Made by a program: the position numbers and the translations under genes. A DNA stretch of 64,000 bases from Diphasiastrum complanatum. Taxonomy: Eukaryota > Streptophyta > Lycopodiopsida > Lycopodiales > Lycopodiaceae. A model generated the notes under the pieces. It saw nothing but the letters and a program-made list of their open reading frames with translations, was not told the DNA's origin and did no database searches. Shown here piece by piece: positions 52,598 to 63,594 of this stretch. The DNA lies in NCBI GenBank assembly GCA_029204225.1, contig CM055100.1, positions 59,456,975 to 59,520,974 on the forward strand, read 5' to 3'. Numbering within the stretch: position 1 is the stretch's first letter; each line of letters starts with the position of its first letter.

Positions 52598-55500
52598 ATG
52601 TCATCCATGTGTGGATATTTGATGGAATCAAGTGAGAGACTCACTTCCACAAATTATTCCATTTGGAAAGTGAGAATGGAATCACTCCTAGTGATTCATG
52701 ATCTATATGACATAGTTCAAGGAGTAGAGGAAGAGCCTCAAACTCCCCAAGAACGAGCGAAATACAAGAAGAGAGCAAGATTAGCTCTACATTGCATAAA
52801 GTTAAATGTATGCAATGAACTCTTGACAGAGGTGTCTTCTTGTACCTCATCCAAAGAGGCTTCGGATTCATTAAAGAGCATTTATGAATCCAGCAATACT
52901 TCAAGAATCCTCATGCTAAGAAATCAAGTTTTCCAAAGCATGAAAGGAAGTGGAGAGAGTGGACAAGAGTATGTCCTTAGGATCAAATCTATGTCCTTAG
53001 GATCAAATCTCTTAACAAGGAGTTAAGTGCAATAGGAGAAAAGATCCAAGATCAAGAACTAGTACAAATCACCTTGAATAGTCTAGGTGATGAGTTCACC
53101 AACTTAGTCCAATCATTTGCCATTCAAGACTCTCTTCCATCCATTGAAAAGTTGCACAATGTTCTTGTGGCCGAGGAGAGTAGGCTTCTACACCTCATGA
53201 CAAGAATGGATAGCATGTCACTTAATGGAGGAGAGGAGAAAGCTAACTTTACATCTAAAGGCAAGAAGAAGCAAAATCCATTCAAGAAAAATCAAGGCAA
53301 GGAGGCCGAGATGAAGAATGGAGGATATACCTCGAAAGGCAAAGTGAAGAACAAGGCAAAACTAAAGTGTTTCTTTTGTGGAAAGAAAGGACACTTTGCC
53401 TCAGAATGCTACTTGAAGAAGAATCAACAAGTCAAAGGAGATCAAGGGAACATTGCTCAAGAGGAAGAAGAAGAGGATGGATTCAACACATCCTTAATGG
53501 TTGCATCTACACCAACTTCAAGTCAAGACACATGGTGGATAGATAGTGGGGCTAGTTCCCACATGTCTTTTAACAAACATTATTTTTCTACTCTTCTATC
53601 TTGTAATGACTCTAAGAAGTTAATGTACACTGCTAGTGATCAAGCATGCAAGATAGATGGCATAGGATCTATACCTCTTTGCTTAGGCACATCTAAAAGG
53701 ATAGATCTAGATAAGTTTTGTATGTTCCTACCATTTCAAGAAATTTGCTTAGTGTAGGACAATTAATGGACAATGGACTAGATGTACATTTCAAGAATCG
53801 AGTTTGTTCCATCTTGAAAAATGATAAGTGCATAGCTAGTGGCATTAAGCAAGGTAGACTTTTCAAGTTGGATGCTAATGTTGCAAGTGAAAGTGTGAAC
53901 TTGGCTAGGGAGGAGCTAACTCAAGTGGAGCTTTGGCATAAGAGATTAGGCCATCCTAATCTTCAATCTATGGAGTCAATGGCAAGCAAGGAACTAGCTC
54001 TCGGCCTACCAAGAGCTTTCAAGAAGTGTGGAAAGATGTGTGAGGCATGTGGCCTTGCAAAGTCACACAAGTCTTCTTACAAGAGATCTTCATCAAGATC
54101 TCTCTCTCCCTTGGATCTCATACATTCTAATGTACATAGTTTTTCACATGCAAGTAATGGCGGTGTCTTGATGTATGTAACTTTTATAGATGATTGTACT
54201 AGATTCACATGGATTGAGTTACTATCAAAGAAAAGTCTTGTTTGTGAAGCTTTCATTAAGTTCAAGTCTCTAGTAGAGAAACAACTTAGTACTTCTATCA
54301 AAGCACTAAGATGTGATAATGGAGGAGAGTACACCTCCAATAAAATGAAAGAATTTTGTGAGATCAATGGTATTAAGTTACAATACACTTGTTCCTACAC
54401 CCCTCAACAAAATGGGGTGGTCGAGAGGAAAAATAGGAGTCTATGTGAGTGTGCAAAGTCTTTGAGACTTGATGCATCACTTCCCATCTCATTTTGGGGA
54501 GAAGCCATAACATGTGCTAATTATTTGTGTAATAGACTTCCTAGTAGTGCTATAGATGGGATCTCACCTTATCAAGCCGTGTTTGATAAGAAACCCAATG
54601 TGAAAGATTCTAAGATCTTTGGATGTACTTGTTATGTACACATTCCTTTGGAGACTAGAAGGAAAGAAGATGCTACCTCCTTCAAAGGAATCTTTGTTGG
54701 CTATGGAGAAAATAGCAATAGATATAGGATATATGATCCTACATCCAAGAAAGTAAAGGTAAACAAGGATGTACTTTTTGATGAGTCACAATTTGGTAAA
54801 AGCTTGTCAAATGGATCTAACCCATTCTGCATTGAAGATCTTGACAAATCCGAGGAGGATCTTGACAAACCCAAGGAGGATCATGACAAACCCGAGGATG
54901 GAGATTTGGATCCGAGTCAAAAGGGGCCGAGAAGATCATCAAGGAGCAAGGCCGAGCCCTCAAGGCTTACCTATGTGGACAAGGGAAAGCAAAAGGAGGA
55001 CTCTACATCTTCTACCTCTTACTCCTTTTTAGCTACATTGCTTGAAGAACCATCATCTTTTGAAGAAGCATATAAATCTAAAGTTTGGAGAGATGCAATG
55101 CAAATCTAGGTTGCATGCTTTTCTCTATTCCCTTGGCTTTGTACTAAGTGCTTATGAACCTTCTTTATATTTCAAATGTAATGAAGGAAAGATCATCATT
55201 TTGGTTCTTTATGTTGATGACATCATTATGACAGAAAATGATGATGATGGCATAGGCAAAGTAAAAGTTGACTTATCTAGTGAGTTCAAGATGGTAGATC
55301 TAGGCTTCCTAAAGTTTATACTTGGGATAGAAGTGTCTAGAAGTAGCAATTGTACTTTCATAAGTCAATCTAAGTATTCTACTTCCATTCTTGAAAGATT
55401 TGGTATGAAAGATTGTAAGGGGATTGACACATCTATGGAGCATGTTGTGAAAGCAACTAATGAAGGTGATGAAGCATCCTTCGAGGACATCACCCTCTTT

Positions 55501-56090
55501 AGGAAGCTTATAGGCTCTCTAATCTATTTAACCATCACTAGACCTGACTTAAGTTTTTGTGTAAGCAAGTTGAGTCAAAGTCTGCAAGCTCCTTTAGTTC
55601 ATCATTGGAAAAGTGCCAAGAGAGTACTTAGATATGTTTCTAGTACTAGATTTTTTGGCATACTTTATGAAGGATCTAACTTGCACTTGAGAGCCTACTC
55701 GGATTCAGATTTTGCAAGTGACAAGATGGATAGGAAGTCCATTAGTGCATTTGCAACATTTCTTTGTGGAGGAGTGATATCTTGGCTTTCCAAAAAGCAA
55801 GATACAATCTCACTATCTTCTTGTGAAGCCGAGTACAAAGCATTGACTTCAACAACCAAAGAGCTCCTATGGCTAAGAAGACTCTTGATGGAACTACATG
55901 TGCTAGAGGCCGAGGAGATCCCTTACATATTTTGTGACAATCAAGCTTCTCAACAAATTGCTTCAAATCCTATCTTCCATGCTAGAACAAAGCATATTGA
56001 GATATCTCACCACTTTGTGAGGGAGAAGGTACAATCCAAGGAAGTGCAACTACATCATGTACCATCATCTGCATAGCTGATATCTTAACC
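52598..56090 (+). pseudogene. Element E Gag-Pol, broken
   Basis: Gag starts MSSMCGYLMESSERLTSTNY. A 20-base tandem duplication (52971-52990, 52991-53010) shifts the frame. Reading resumes at about 53011 with the zinc knuckle CFFCGKKGHFASEC and the protease DSGASSHM near 53547. A one-base deletion near 53713 shifts again. Next come the HHCC zinc motif (ELWHKRLGHPN, CEACGLAKSH), then integrase with HSNVH in place of HSDVH (AAT 54129-54131), RCDNGGEY and VVERKNRS, then a hinge with three tandem acidic units (EDLDKP-like, 54835-54895). At 55100-55110 the frame ends and RT resumes at RLHAFLYSLGF, losing the fingers. YVDD is at 55210-55221, and RNase H SLSSCEAEY is near 55820. A frameshift near 56076 ends the RNase H tail. 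Confidence 0.92.
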
Positions 56091-56187
56091 AAACCATTGT
56101 CCAAAGATCCATTTTTTAAGTTAAGATATGCTCTTGGAATTGTAAATAGATGTACACTAGATTTGCCAAGTTAGATGTGAGGAGTCG

Positions 56188-56422
56188 TGTTGAAAATTGT
56201 CACTTCTCACTTGACATTGGTTCATATAAATATTGATCAAACATTAGAATGTGTTGATGATCTGATTTCACATGTGTGGAGCCTGTTCCCACGTGTGAAA
56301 GGATGTACTTTTCATGTTTGTATATATGCAAATTGATTTTGTATCATTCTAGTTAGTGTGAACATGAAATGACTAGTTTTCCATCAAGTTGACTAGTCAC
56401 CTACAAATTAGCTTTTCCTTGC
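56188..56422 (+). repeat. Element E 3' LTR, truncated
   Basis: TGTTGAAAATTG onward, aligned with 51163-51377, then cut at TTTTCCTTGC. Preceded by GTGAGGAGTCG, a damaged polypurine tract. Confidence 0.85.
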
Positions 56423-57077
56423 CTCTTCATCTTTCATTTCTAAGTGTTTTCTTCTTCTTCTTTTTTCACAATTTTTTTTTTCTTCTTTTTGTTTATCAAG
56501 TATGAATAACACTCATTCAAGACATGCAATTTCGATACGGTCCTCTTGAGTGACTTTCCTTGTCTACTTCAAGATGGCACCCACTAGGCTAGGATGGTGG
56601 GGCTAGGCTTCACACCTACACCTCTCTGTCCAACACTATACCTTACTTCTTCTACAAATCTTGAAACTGTTGTACTACTCAATCATGAAAACATTCAATC
56701 TTGCTCACACATCTCACAAATATCACCATGTCCAAACAACGATTTTTATCACAGTATAGTCAATTTTAAAAATTCGAATTTTTTTCTTCATTGACTTAAC
56801 TAATGTTTATAGATTATAACTATTAAATTCCTAAGATTCCGAAGTATTCCAAGTACCGAACATGTATATTTGAGCTATTATGCGAAAAGTTTCTCTTTCA
56901 AAGAAAAAGGTAAGTTTTAGATCAAACTCTCTTGGATCACCAAGATGCATAGAATTAGCTCTTATATTAAATAACTCCTGAGAATAAAAAGAGATTTATG
57001 CTAAAGGAAAGCATATTCTTAAGTAAAGTCGTAATGGTCTATGGGTTGAAGTCATTCATCACAAGCAATCTCTAACA
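56423..57077. other. Intergenic DNA, no gene seen
   Basis: CTT-rich start (56440-56490), then AT-rich sequence. The short frame 56594-56794 is unrecognised. Confidence 0.45.
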
Positions 57078-57710
57078 TAGAGATCTTTAATCATCATCTA
57101 TATAGATATCATTGAAAATATCTATCAATATATTTCCCGCAATATCCATAGATCGAACAAGATTGTTAAATGAATGTTGTTCTTGTTTACCCCAAGAGAA
57201 GTATTCGCTATTACCCAACTCACTCAATGATTCTATTATTTCAAGATAAGATGGTATAAATCTACTCCATCCCTCTGTGAAGGATAAAATGCCTTGTACT
57301 TCTTGAATAGTGGTCGGAGTAGGCCAACTCTAAGGGAAAGCTTGATTAGTTTCAACTATAGGTTGAATTGTTTCTATATTGTTCAAGGATGGTATATAAG
57401 GTAATCCCATACTATAGTCATATATCTTCTGTAATAAACACTTATATTGCTTCTATAGATGTTTTGGGGCCTTGATAGAATAACTTCCACTGGGTAAACT
57501 TTCCTCTATGGTTTCACTAATTTTAGAGTCTACTGTGGCCCAACATATGCCATTCAGGGTATATTCTATATTTAAATATATATGATCAATTAAACCCAAT
57601 TCATATAATGTTTTTAGAAACTCTAATATCACTTTTCTTTGAGATTCAGACTTTATCCAAAATTGATAACAATCTATAGTTATAGTAACAAAATAATTGT
57701 CTCTCTCTCT
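57078..57710 (-). pseudogene. Reverse-strand ORF Z, weakly like an RT-RNase H connection domain
   Basis: Read from 57710 downward, a frame with two stops (near 57455 and at 57333) contains WPTPTTIQEVQGILSFTE, GWSRFIPSYL and FSWGKQEQHSFNNLVRSM. This spacing recalls the segment between RT and RNase H in gypsy-type elements (PTP..E...L......R.FIP, then W...Q..F). No RT catalytic box precedes it, so the assignment is weak. It follows ORFs X and Y with little space. Confidence 0.3.
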
Positions 57711-58046
57711 CTATTTATTAGCCTTGGCATTTTTAATTACTTTCACTATCTTGTAAACAGGTTTAGATTCACTTTGTTCCCAAGTTTGTCGATAAGAATG
57801 CCAAATTCCCTTGATTAATACTTCATATTTCCTTACCAAGCTTCCTTGAGTATTGGTTTGAGTTACTCTTATTTCACCTATTTCATGTGAGGTTTTCTTA
57901 GGAGATTCATACCATATATAGTTTCCTCTATACAATACCTCACAAGGTCTATTCCACTCGGAATGTTCATGATATGGAATTTTAGATTCGTCAATTTTCT
58001 CTTCCTTTTGATATATTTTAAGTCGTTTCTTTAACACAAATTTCAT
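57711..58046 (-). CDS. Reverse-strand ORF Y, unknown, 111 codons
   Basis: Starts MKFVLKKRLKIYQKEEKID and ends in a lysine-rich tail (KIVKVIKNAKANK). The centre has several aromatic strands (LYRGNYIWYES, IKGIWHSYRQTWEQ). I do not recognise it. Thirty bases separate it from ORF X upstream. Its intact frame in decayed surroundings is notable. Confidence 0.35.
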   Translation of the reverse strand: MKFVLKKRLKIYQKEEKIDESKIPYHEHSEWNRPCEVLYRGNYIWYESPKKTSHEIGEIRVTQTNTQGSLVRKYEVLIKGIWHSYRQTWEQSESKPVYKIVKVIKNAKANK

Positions 58047-58075
58047 TTTCCAACATCATATAGATATACAAGTAA

Positions 58076-58495
58076 TTAATATGGCTTTACATAATTAAAA
58101 TTTATTCCTCCCATAAATTTATGAATATGCCTACAATACTTACGGGGCACACATTTATAAGGGGGAGTTAAAAATAGCCATACTATTTTAGTGATCGGTC
58201 GTATCAATCTAACATAGTCTATTATGTTTTTCTCTTCAACAATTTGATAAGTTCTCCATACTAGATGAAGATAGACACAATTTACTTTAAGCTTGTCCAC
58301 AAAACCAGTGCCTATAAAAAAAGATAACGTAGATCTTCCTACTTGATCATAAGGATATGCATATCTGTATAAATCTACTATTGCTATTTTATTTAACAGA
58401 TTAGCTTCCCATCCATAATCGTTGGTTTTAGTATAATAATCTTCTCTATAGGGATTAGGTGGTACCAAGTGCTTATTGTCGCCAGTATTTATCAC
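58076..58495 (-). CDS. Reverse-strand ORF X, unknown, 139 codons
   Basis: Starts MINTGDNKHLVPPNPYRED. It contains a hydrophobic stretch (IIDYVRLIRPITKIVWLFL) followed by TPPYKCVPRKYC. No family recognised. It is the first of three same-strand frames X, Y and Z spaced like a small gene cluster. Confidence 0.35.
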   Translation of the reverse strand: MINTGDNKHLVPPNPYREDYYTKTNDYGWEANLLNKIAIVDLYRYAYPYDQVGRSTLSFFIGTGFVDKLKVNCVYLHLVWRTYQIVEEKNIIDYVRLIRPITKIVWLFLTPPYKCVPRKYCRHIHKFMGGINFNYVKPY

Positions 58496-59628
58496 AAAAA
58501 CTGTTTTTCAGAAATTGCCGCAATTGGATTCAGAATGTCTTATTGCTGCAATGGGTTGACATTCTCAAAATTTGGAGAGTTCTCAACAGCTTCACAACTT
58601 GCATGCTCGAGTGCTTTCCATGTGTCTCTTTGTTTAGTCACTTGTATCTGCCATTGACGGTTTCATCTTTGGTTTCTTGGTAGATTCCATCTTTGGTTTC
58701 TTCTGGGAGGTCTGTATCCTCCATTTGCCTCTGGGTGTTTCCGTGGTTCTTCTCTCAGTTGAAGTTCCAGTCTCAAGGAAAACCTTTGATCTGCAGGTTG
58801 CATCAACTTTGGTTATCAGTCTCAAGGGGATGGATTCATCAAAAATTGGTGGTAGGAACAGGTTTGGATGGACGGTTTGGTAACGGTAAGGAAACATGAT
58901 GAAGGCTTGGTGGTAGGGTGAAGGAACTGATAGTTCTACAGTTGCAGTCTTGGACCCTTGCAATGTCGAGCTTCGACCACCACTTGCTGGATGAGGAGCT
59001 CGCTTTATTTTGCAGGTTCATGGATGCCTTCATCTTTCATTTTCTGCAGCTCTTTCTTTTGATCCGTTACCTTTTGATCCGTTACTTTTGGATCTCTTTG
59101 GGCTTCATAAGAGGGGATTCAAATATCATTACTCTAGAGAGTTTCTTTTGATCAAAATCGATCTGAATCATCTATTGCTTAAGTATTGTCCTTTCCTCCT
59201 CAGCTTTTTGGATCTTTCTCTTTATTTGTTCTGGCTGCTTCGCCTGCTTATTAGATCTTTGTTTTGCTGATCATCCATTGTAGGTGGTAGTTGGTCTCCA
59301 CAGGACATTTGCAATGATCTATCAGCTGCTTCGGTAAGACTATCAAAATTGGGGATTTCTCAAAAGAACAATAAACCGATGATAAACAAACAGATGGAAG
59401 GGAGGGTGGTGGTGACAATGGTAGATGGTGTGGACGATAGACATGAGAATGGGCGCAGAAGTATGGCAAGAGGTTGGTTGAAGAAAGAGACTGATTTTCC
59501 AATATTTGTTTTTCCCTTTCTGAAGTTCTTCGTCGTGACTGAGGTACTTCTTCTGATTGAGTCTCCTTGGATTACCCATCTGTCTTCTTAGCCTTGTCAT
59601 TTTCATATTTGACTTGTGACCTTGGCTG
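58496..59628. other. Unassigned DNA between ORF X and reverse-strand gag
   Basis: Several overlapping short frames on both strands, none recognisable. By position it could hold protease/pol remnants of the reverse gypsy element, but I see no DTG/DSG site. Confidence 0.35.
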
Positions 59629-60939
59629 TCAATCTTGCTGATGTTGTTGTAGGCAGCGTAATTGCTCCAGTGGACCCAGGCAGATCCACTCAGGATGGTA
59701 CTTGGTCTTGACTGGACAAACAACCATGAAGTGGCCAGTTTCACCACAGATGAAGCATTTGGTGTGCAGCGGCCCTTGTATAACTGCATAGCCATCTTGT
59801 ATGGCTAGTGGGTCTGGACTTTCTGATGGATAGTTAGGATAAGGCAAGGCATTTCCAGATTGGGATGGGTGTTCTTCATATTGTTGAATTGTATGTGCTT
59901 GGATAGGTCGATATGAAGGACAAGCATCAACAGGATGCGTAGTCCGACAGTGTGGGCACCATATTGTTTTTTGTCTATAAGGTACCTATGCAGGGTTTGA
60001 CTGACCAGACATACTGCTTTGGATAGACTTCAGGGTAAACTCATTGGTGAGTTTCTCCATATGTAGTTGATGTTGCTTATTAAGCAACTCCAACTGGGAT
60101 TTCCAAAGCTGATCTCGGGTGTCCTCGACCGGCTTTGACTCATGGACAGGAGCACGTGGTGGTCGCCTTTCCCTGGATTCATCAACATCTGATCCTTCGT
60201 CTTCTTCCTTGATGGCATCAGACATAGCTAACTTTAGGCTCGTATATTCATCATTGGATTTAAGCTTGCGTCTAATCCATCTTGGAAGGCCGACTAAGAA
60301 CCAGATGATGAGCATCTGTTCAGAGGGCTGTTCTTGTACTTGACTTTTGAGACGTTTGAAACGCTCAATATAGTCTCGTACTCATTCGTCTTTTGTCATT
60401 TAGATAATACTTAGCTTGACAAAAGGGCTTTCTATCAAGCGAAATGGCTTGAAGCATTTGATAAAGGCCTCCTTCAAGAGTGAATAGTCATGTTTATCTT
60501 CATGATCAAGGTTAAAAAACCATTCTTGTGCTCGATCGATCATGGTCATCGAGAAGAGTTGAATCATGTCGTCAGGTGATGTCTCGCCATATACATCACA
60601 TGCATTCTCAAAGATTTGCAAAAACTTTTGAGAGTACAAACTATCGTCAAACTTTGGTAGATCTAGCTTGGGTGTACGTCTTTCAAGATGAGCTCCGTGG
60701 GTAGCAGAAATTCCATTAGTGTTGGTTCTGACCTGGGAGGGGTCAACGCCATAAAAATGGGGTCGTGCGCATGAAGACTCGGTTATATCAGGTTCTTGTC
60801 CATTGAACGGATTTCTGGATGGCTCTTGGAGTTCAGCTCTCATTCGATAGAACCTATGACGTCTGATCTGTTCAGCTTCAGGGGACCTGATCTCGTATGG
60901 ATAATCGTCTGCGACTTGAGGATCGTTTTGTTGGTCCAT
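59629..60939 (-). pseudogene. Reverse-strand Ty3/gypsy gag with two zinc knuckles
   Basis: Starts MDQQNDPQVADDYPYEIRS at 60939. The Gag core (LPKFDDSLYSQKFLQIFENA, AQEWFFNLDHED, LKEAFIKCF) runs to about 60400, where the frame breaks. It resumes (MLIIWFLVGLPRWIRRKL, then a charged linker and a coiled region LELLNKQHQLHMEKL) to 59986. After another break come a CPHCRTTH..DACP motif near 59955 and CFICGETGHFMVVCP near 59755. Ends at 59629. It is unrelated in sequence to element G's gag. No pol was recognised downstream. Confidence 0.8.
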
Positions 60940-62044
60940 TGGGTACTGGTTAGTTTTTTTATTGTTGTTTGGATTTTTTGAGTTTTTTGTGTTTTTGGAA
61001 GTTTTTTTTTTTTTGGGGGTTTTTGCGGTTCCTACAGTTACGGTTTATGGTTACCGTGGATTGCGGGTTGCGGTTGTAACGTGCGGTTTCAACTGATGTG
61101 GTTGTGGTGGCGACTATAGATGACAGTGTTAGTGGTGTCAGCGGAGGTGGTATAAATGTGGTCCGTTACGGGTTTAGTGTCCGTGCGGTCAGTTACGGGT
61201 TGTGGTGGTCTGTTGCGATCAGGGGCTGACGAATGTAGTCGTAGGGTGGTGTAAATGCGGTTGGATGCGGCTGTGATAGGTGCAAAGCTGTTGTGGCGGT
61301 GGGAAAACGGTCACCTGCGGTGATAATGGTGTTTGGTGCAGTGTGAATGCGGTGGTAAGTGTGAGTTGCAGTGAATGTCAGTTACGACGGGGTAACGATG
61401 GGGGAGATTGGAATACGGGTGAAGGAAGGATGGGCCTGGATTGCGGTCCTGACAGTGGAGGGAGTGTGTTGGTGAATACGGTGGGAGTGCGATCAGTTTG
61501 GATTGAAGGGGCCGTGGGTAGTCGTATGGTCGTAGTATTGCGGTGTGAGATGGCTGTGACGGGTGAAGGTAGGTGTAACGGTGTAATGCGGATGCTTGCG
61601 GTGGTCGTGATGTGGGGAGGTTTCGATGGAATGCTGCCGAAGTGGACAATGGTCCGATGGCGATGAGATGTCGTGGGAGGGCAGTTGTGACGGGTGATTA
61701 CGGATGGATGTTGAGGTGGTCTGTAAGGTGGTTGAAGGTGGCCGTGGGTAGTGAAAGGGTCGTTTGATTGCGGTCTGATGCGGAGGTGAGGAAAGTGGGC
61801 GAATGGGATGAGGTCATTTATAATCGAATGCGATCGCAACAGCCCAGAGCGGGTACGACTGGTCAAGGTGAAGTGTGGTAAAAAACGGTGGGATCGTTGT
61901 AGGTCGAATTGCGGTGGATTGTGGTTGTGACCGTTGAAAATCTTAGAATATTTCGGGATGCTAAATTGCAAAGGAGCGAATACTCCAATGCTTGTAGGAA
62001 CAGTATTGACGAACAAAAATTGTTTGAGGACTAAAGAAGAAAGA
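60940..62044. repeat. TGCGGT-rich block upstream of the reverse gag
   Basis: TGCGG occurs about 14 times between 61060 and 61920, often as ATTGCGGT or ATGCGGT, giving a G-rich plus strand. It lies on the 5' side of the reverse-strand gag, so it could be that element's leader or LTR. A 248-codon reverse frame across it is a by-product of the composition. Confidence 0.55.
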
Positions 62045-63493
62045 GAATTGATGTAGCTTACACCATACAGGAAGTTGATCGGATTGTTGATGTACCTTGA
62101 AGATAACACATATGCCGTGTTCAAGTTGAGCCAATTATGTACAAATCCAGGCTTGGCTCATTGGAAGATTGCAAAACGAATTTTGAAATATCTTCAATTA
62201 ACAAAAGATTTTGGTTTGTGTTATTCTCGTGATGCAGGGTTCCAGATGCTTTCCTACAGTGATGCTAGTTGGGCATCTCTCACTATAAAAGTGTCTCAAG
62301 AGGCTTCTTTTGTAAGAAAGATGAAGGATCTGTTTCTGTCACTACATAACTCTGGAACAGAGAATGTTGTATCAGTTGAGAAGTAGCTCACGTACTTGTT
62401 GAGAGCCTTACCCAGATCATTCCAGACGACAAGAACCCTGCTCGTGAAAGATCCCGCCATGAACCTCGAAAAGACGATTGTCGATATTCGAGAGGAAGTC
62501 GAGGCCAAAGAACATCTTGATCATAAGATGGTTATGACCAGGCCCTCTACGGCAACAAAGAAAAATCAAAGAAGCAATTTAAGCCTAAGAGGGAGTCCAA
62601 TCGGAGGCAGGATCGTGACCAGTAAGCAGAGGAAATAAGCAAAGGCAACTGGAAGACCAAAGGGAGGTCGAAACAACAAGGTGCAGACAAGAAGACTTGT
62701 GTGAGATGCAGAAGAGACGGGCATACAATAGATACATGCTGGCTCAATCCCAAGGTTGAGTGTATCAATTGCCAGAAGAAGGGTCATGCAGCCATGGATT
62801 GTTGCCAGAACAAGCAGATCAGAATAGATCAAGGTGGCGAATATATCTCAAATGCAATATCTTCAATTAACGAGGGATTATGGCTTGTGTTATTGTCATG
62901 GTGTAAGTTTCAGGATACTTTCCTACAACGACGCTAGCTGGGCATCTCTCAAGGATGACTGTAAAAGCGTCTTGGGAGGGTGCACCATCGCATCAGGAGC
63001 AGCAGTTCTCTAGGTCAGCAAGAAACAGACCGTTGTAGCGCAGTCATCTTGCAAAGCAGAATATGTTGCAGCAGCAAAGATGGCCAACGAAATAATCTGG
63101 CTAAGGCAGTTTCTGGACGAATTGGGCGAAATAAGGAACGTGCCCCTGGTCTTGCAGATGGACAACACCTCTGCAATACACCTGACAAAAGATCCCATGT
63201 TCCATTCCAGAACGAAGCACATTGCAATCAAGTACCCCTTGATCAGGGATCTAATTGAGAAGAAGATGTTGCAGACCACCTTCATCGGAACGAGAGACAT
63301 GGTTGCTGACATCTTCACTAAAGCCCTAGACAAAGGACTCTTTGAGAGACAAACGAGCAGTCTCGGGATCGTAAAGCTATCATGCTTTGAGAGGGAGCTG
63401 AAGAAACAAAATGTTTTTAACTACAAAGCCTTGCTAGCTTTCAGCCCTCAGCCCGACGAAGACATTCGTGAACTCAAAGATCTAGAGACATGA
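62045..63493 (+). pseudogene. Scrambled copia remnant: RT/RNase H, then gag knuckles, then integrase motif, then RNase H
   Basis: 62045-62330 is the RT/RNase H boundary (PYRKLIGLLMYLEDNTYAVF, KYLQLTKDFGLCYSRD, SYSDASWASL). 62390-62815 is Gag with two knuckles (CVRCRRDGHTIDTC, CINCQKKGHAAMDC). 62818-62850 is an integrase motif (IRIDQGGEYISN). 62855-63493 is RNase H again (YNDASWASL, SSCKAEYVAA, KHIAIKYPLIRDLIE, DIFTKALDKG). The second RNase H is nearly open except for TAG at 63013. AATATCTTCAATTAAC at both RNase H starts marks the join. Confidence 0.8.
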
Positions 63494-63516
63494 AGCACAA
63501 AAAGTTTCGTGAACAC

Positions 63517-63594
63517 GAAAGTCAAAGCAGACGAAGATGAACGGTGCACGAATGTGAAAGTCAAAGCAGACGAAGACGAACGGTTCGCGAACAC
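63517..63594 (+). repeat. 39-bp tandem duplication
   Basis: Units at 63517 and 63556 (GAAAGTCAAAGCAGACGAAG). In frame they give a repeated 13-residue acidic/basic peptide, but the frame is short and uncertain. Confidence 0.8.

Larger units (their letters stand above)
51163..56422 (+). mobile_element. Copia element E, RT-deleted, 3' LTR truncated
   Basis: 5' LTR 51163-52005, tRNA-iMet primer site, gag, protease, integrase, partial RT, RNase H, and the first 235 bases of the 3' LTR. It is the second most complete copia here after C. About 0.35 kb of RT fingers/palm is missing and the integrase has Asn for the first Asp. A target duplication cannot be tested, because the 3' end is lost. Confidence 0.92.

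Noticed and set aside
61378-62124. 248-codon reverse-strand frame
   Set aside because: Low-complexity His/Pro/Thr/Ser composition follows from the TGCGGT-rich DNA; no domain and no context.
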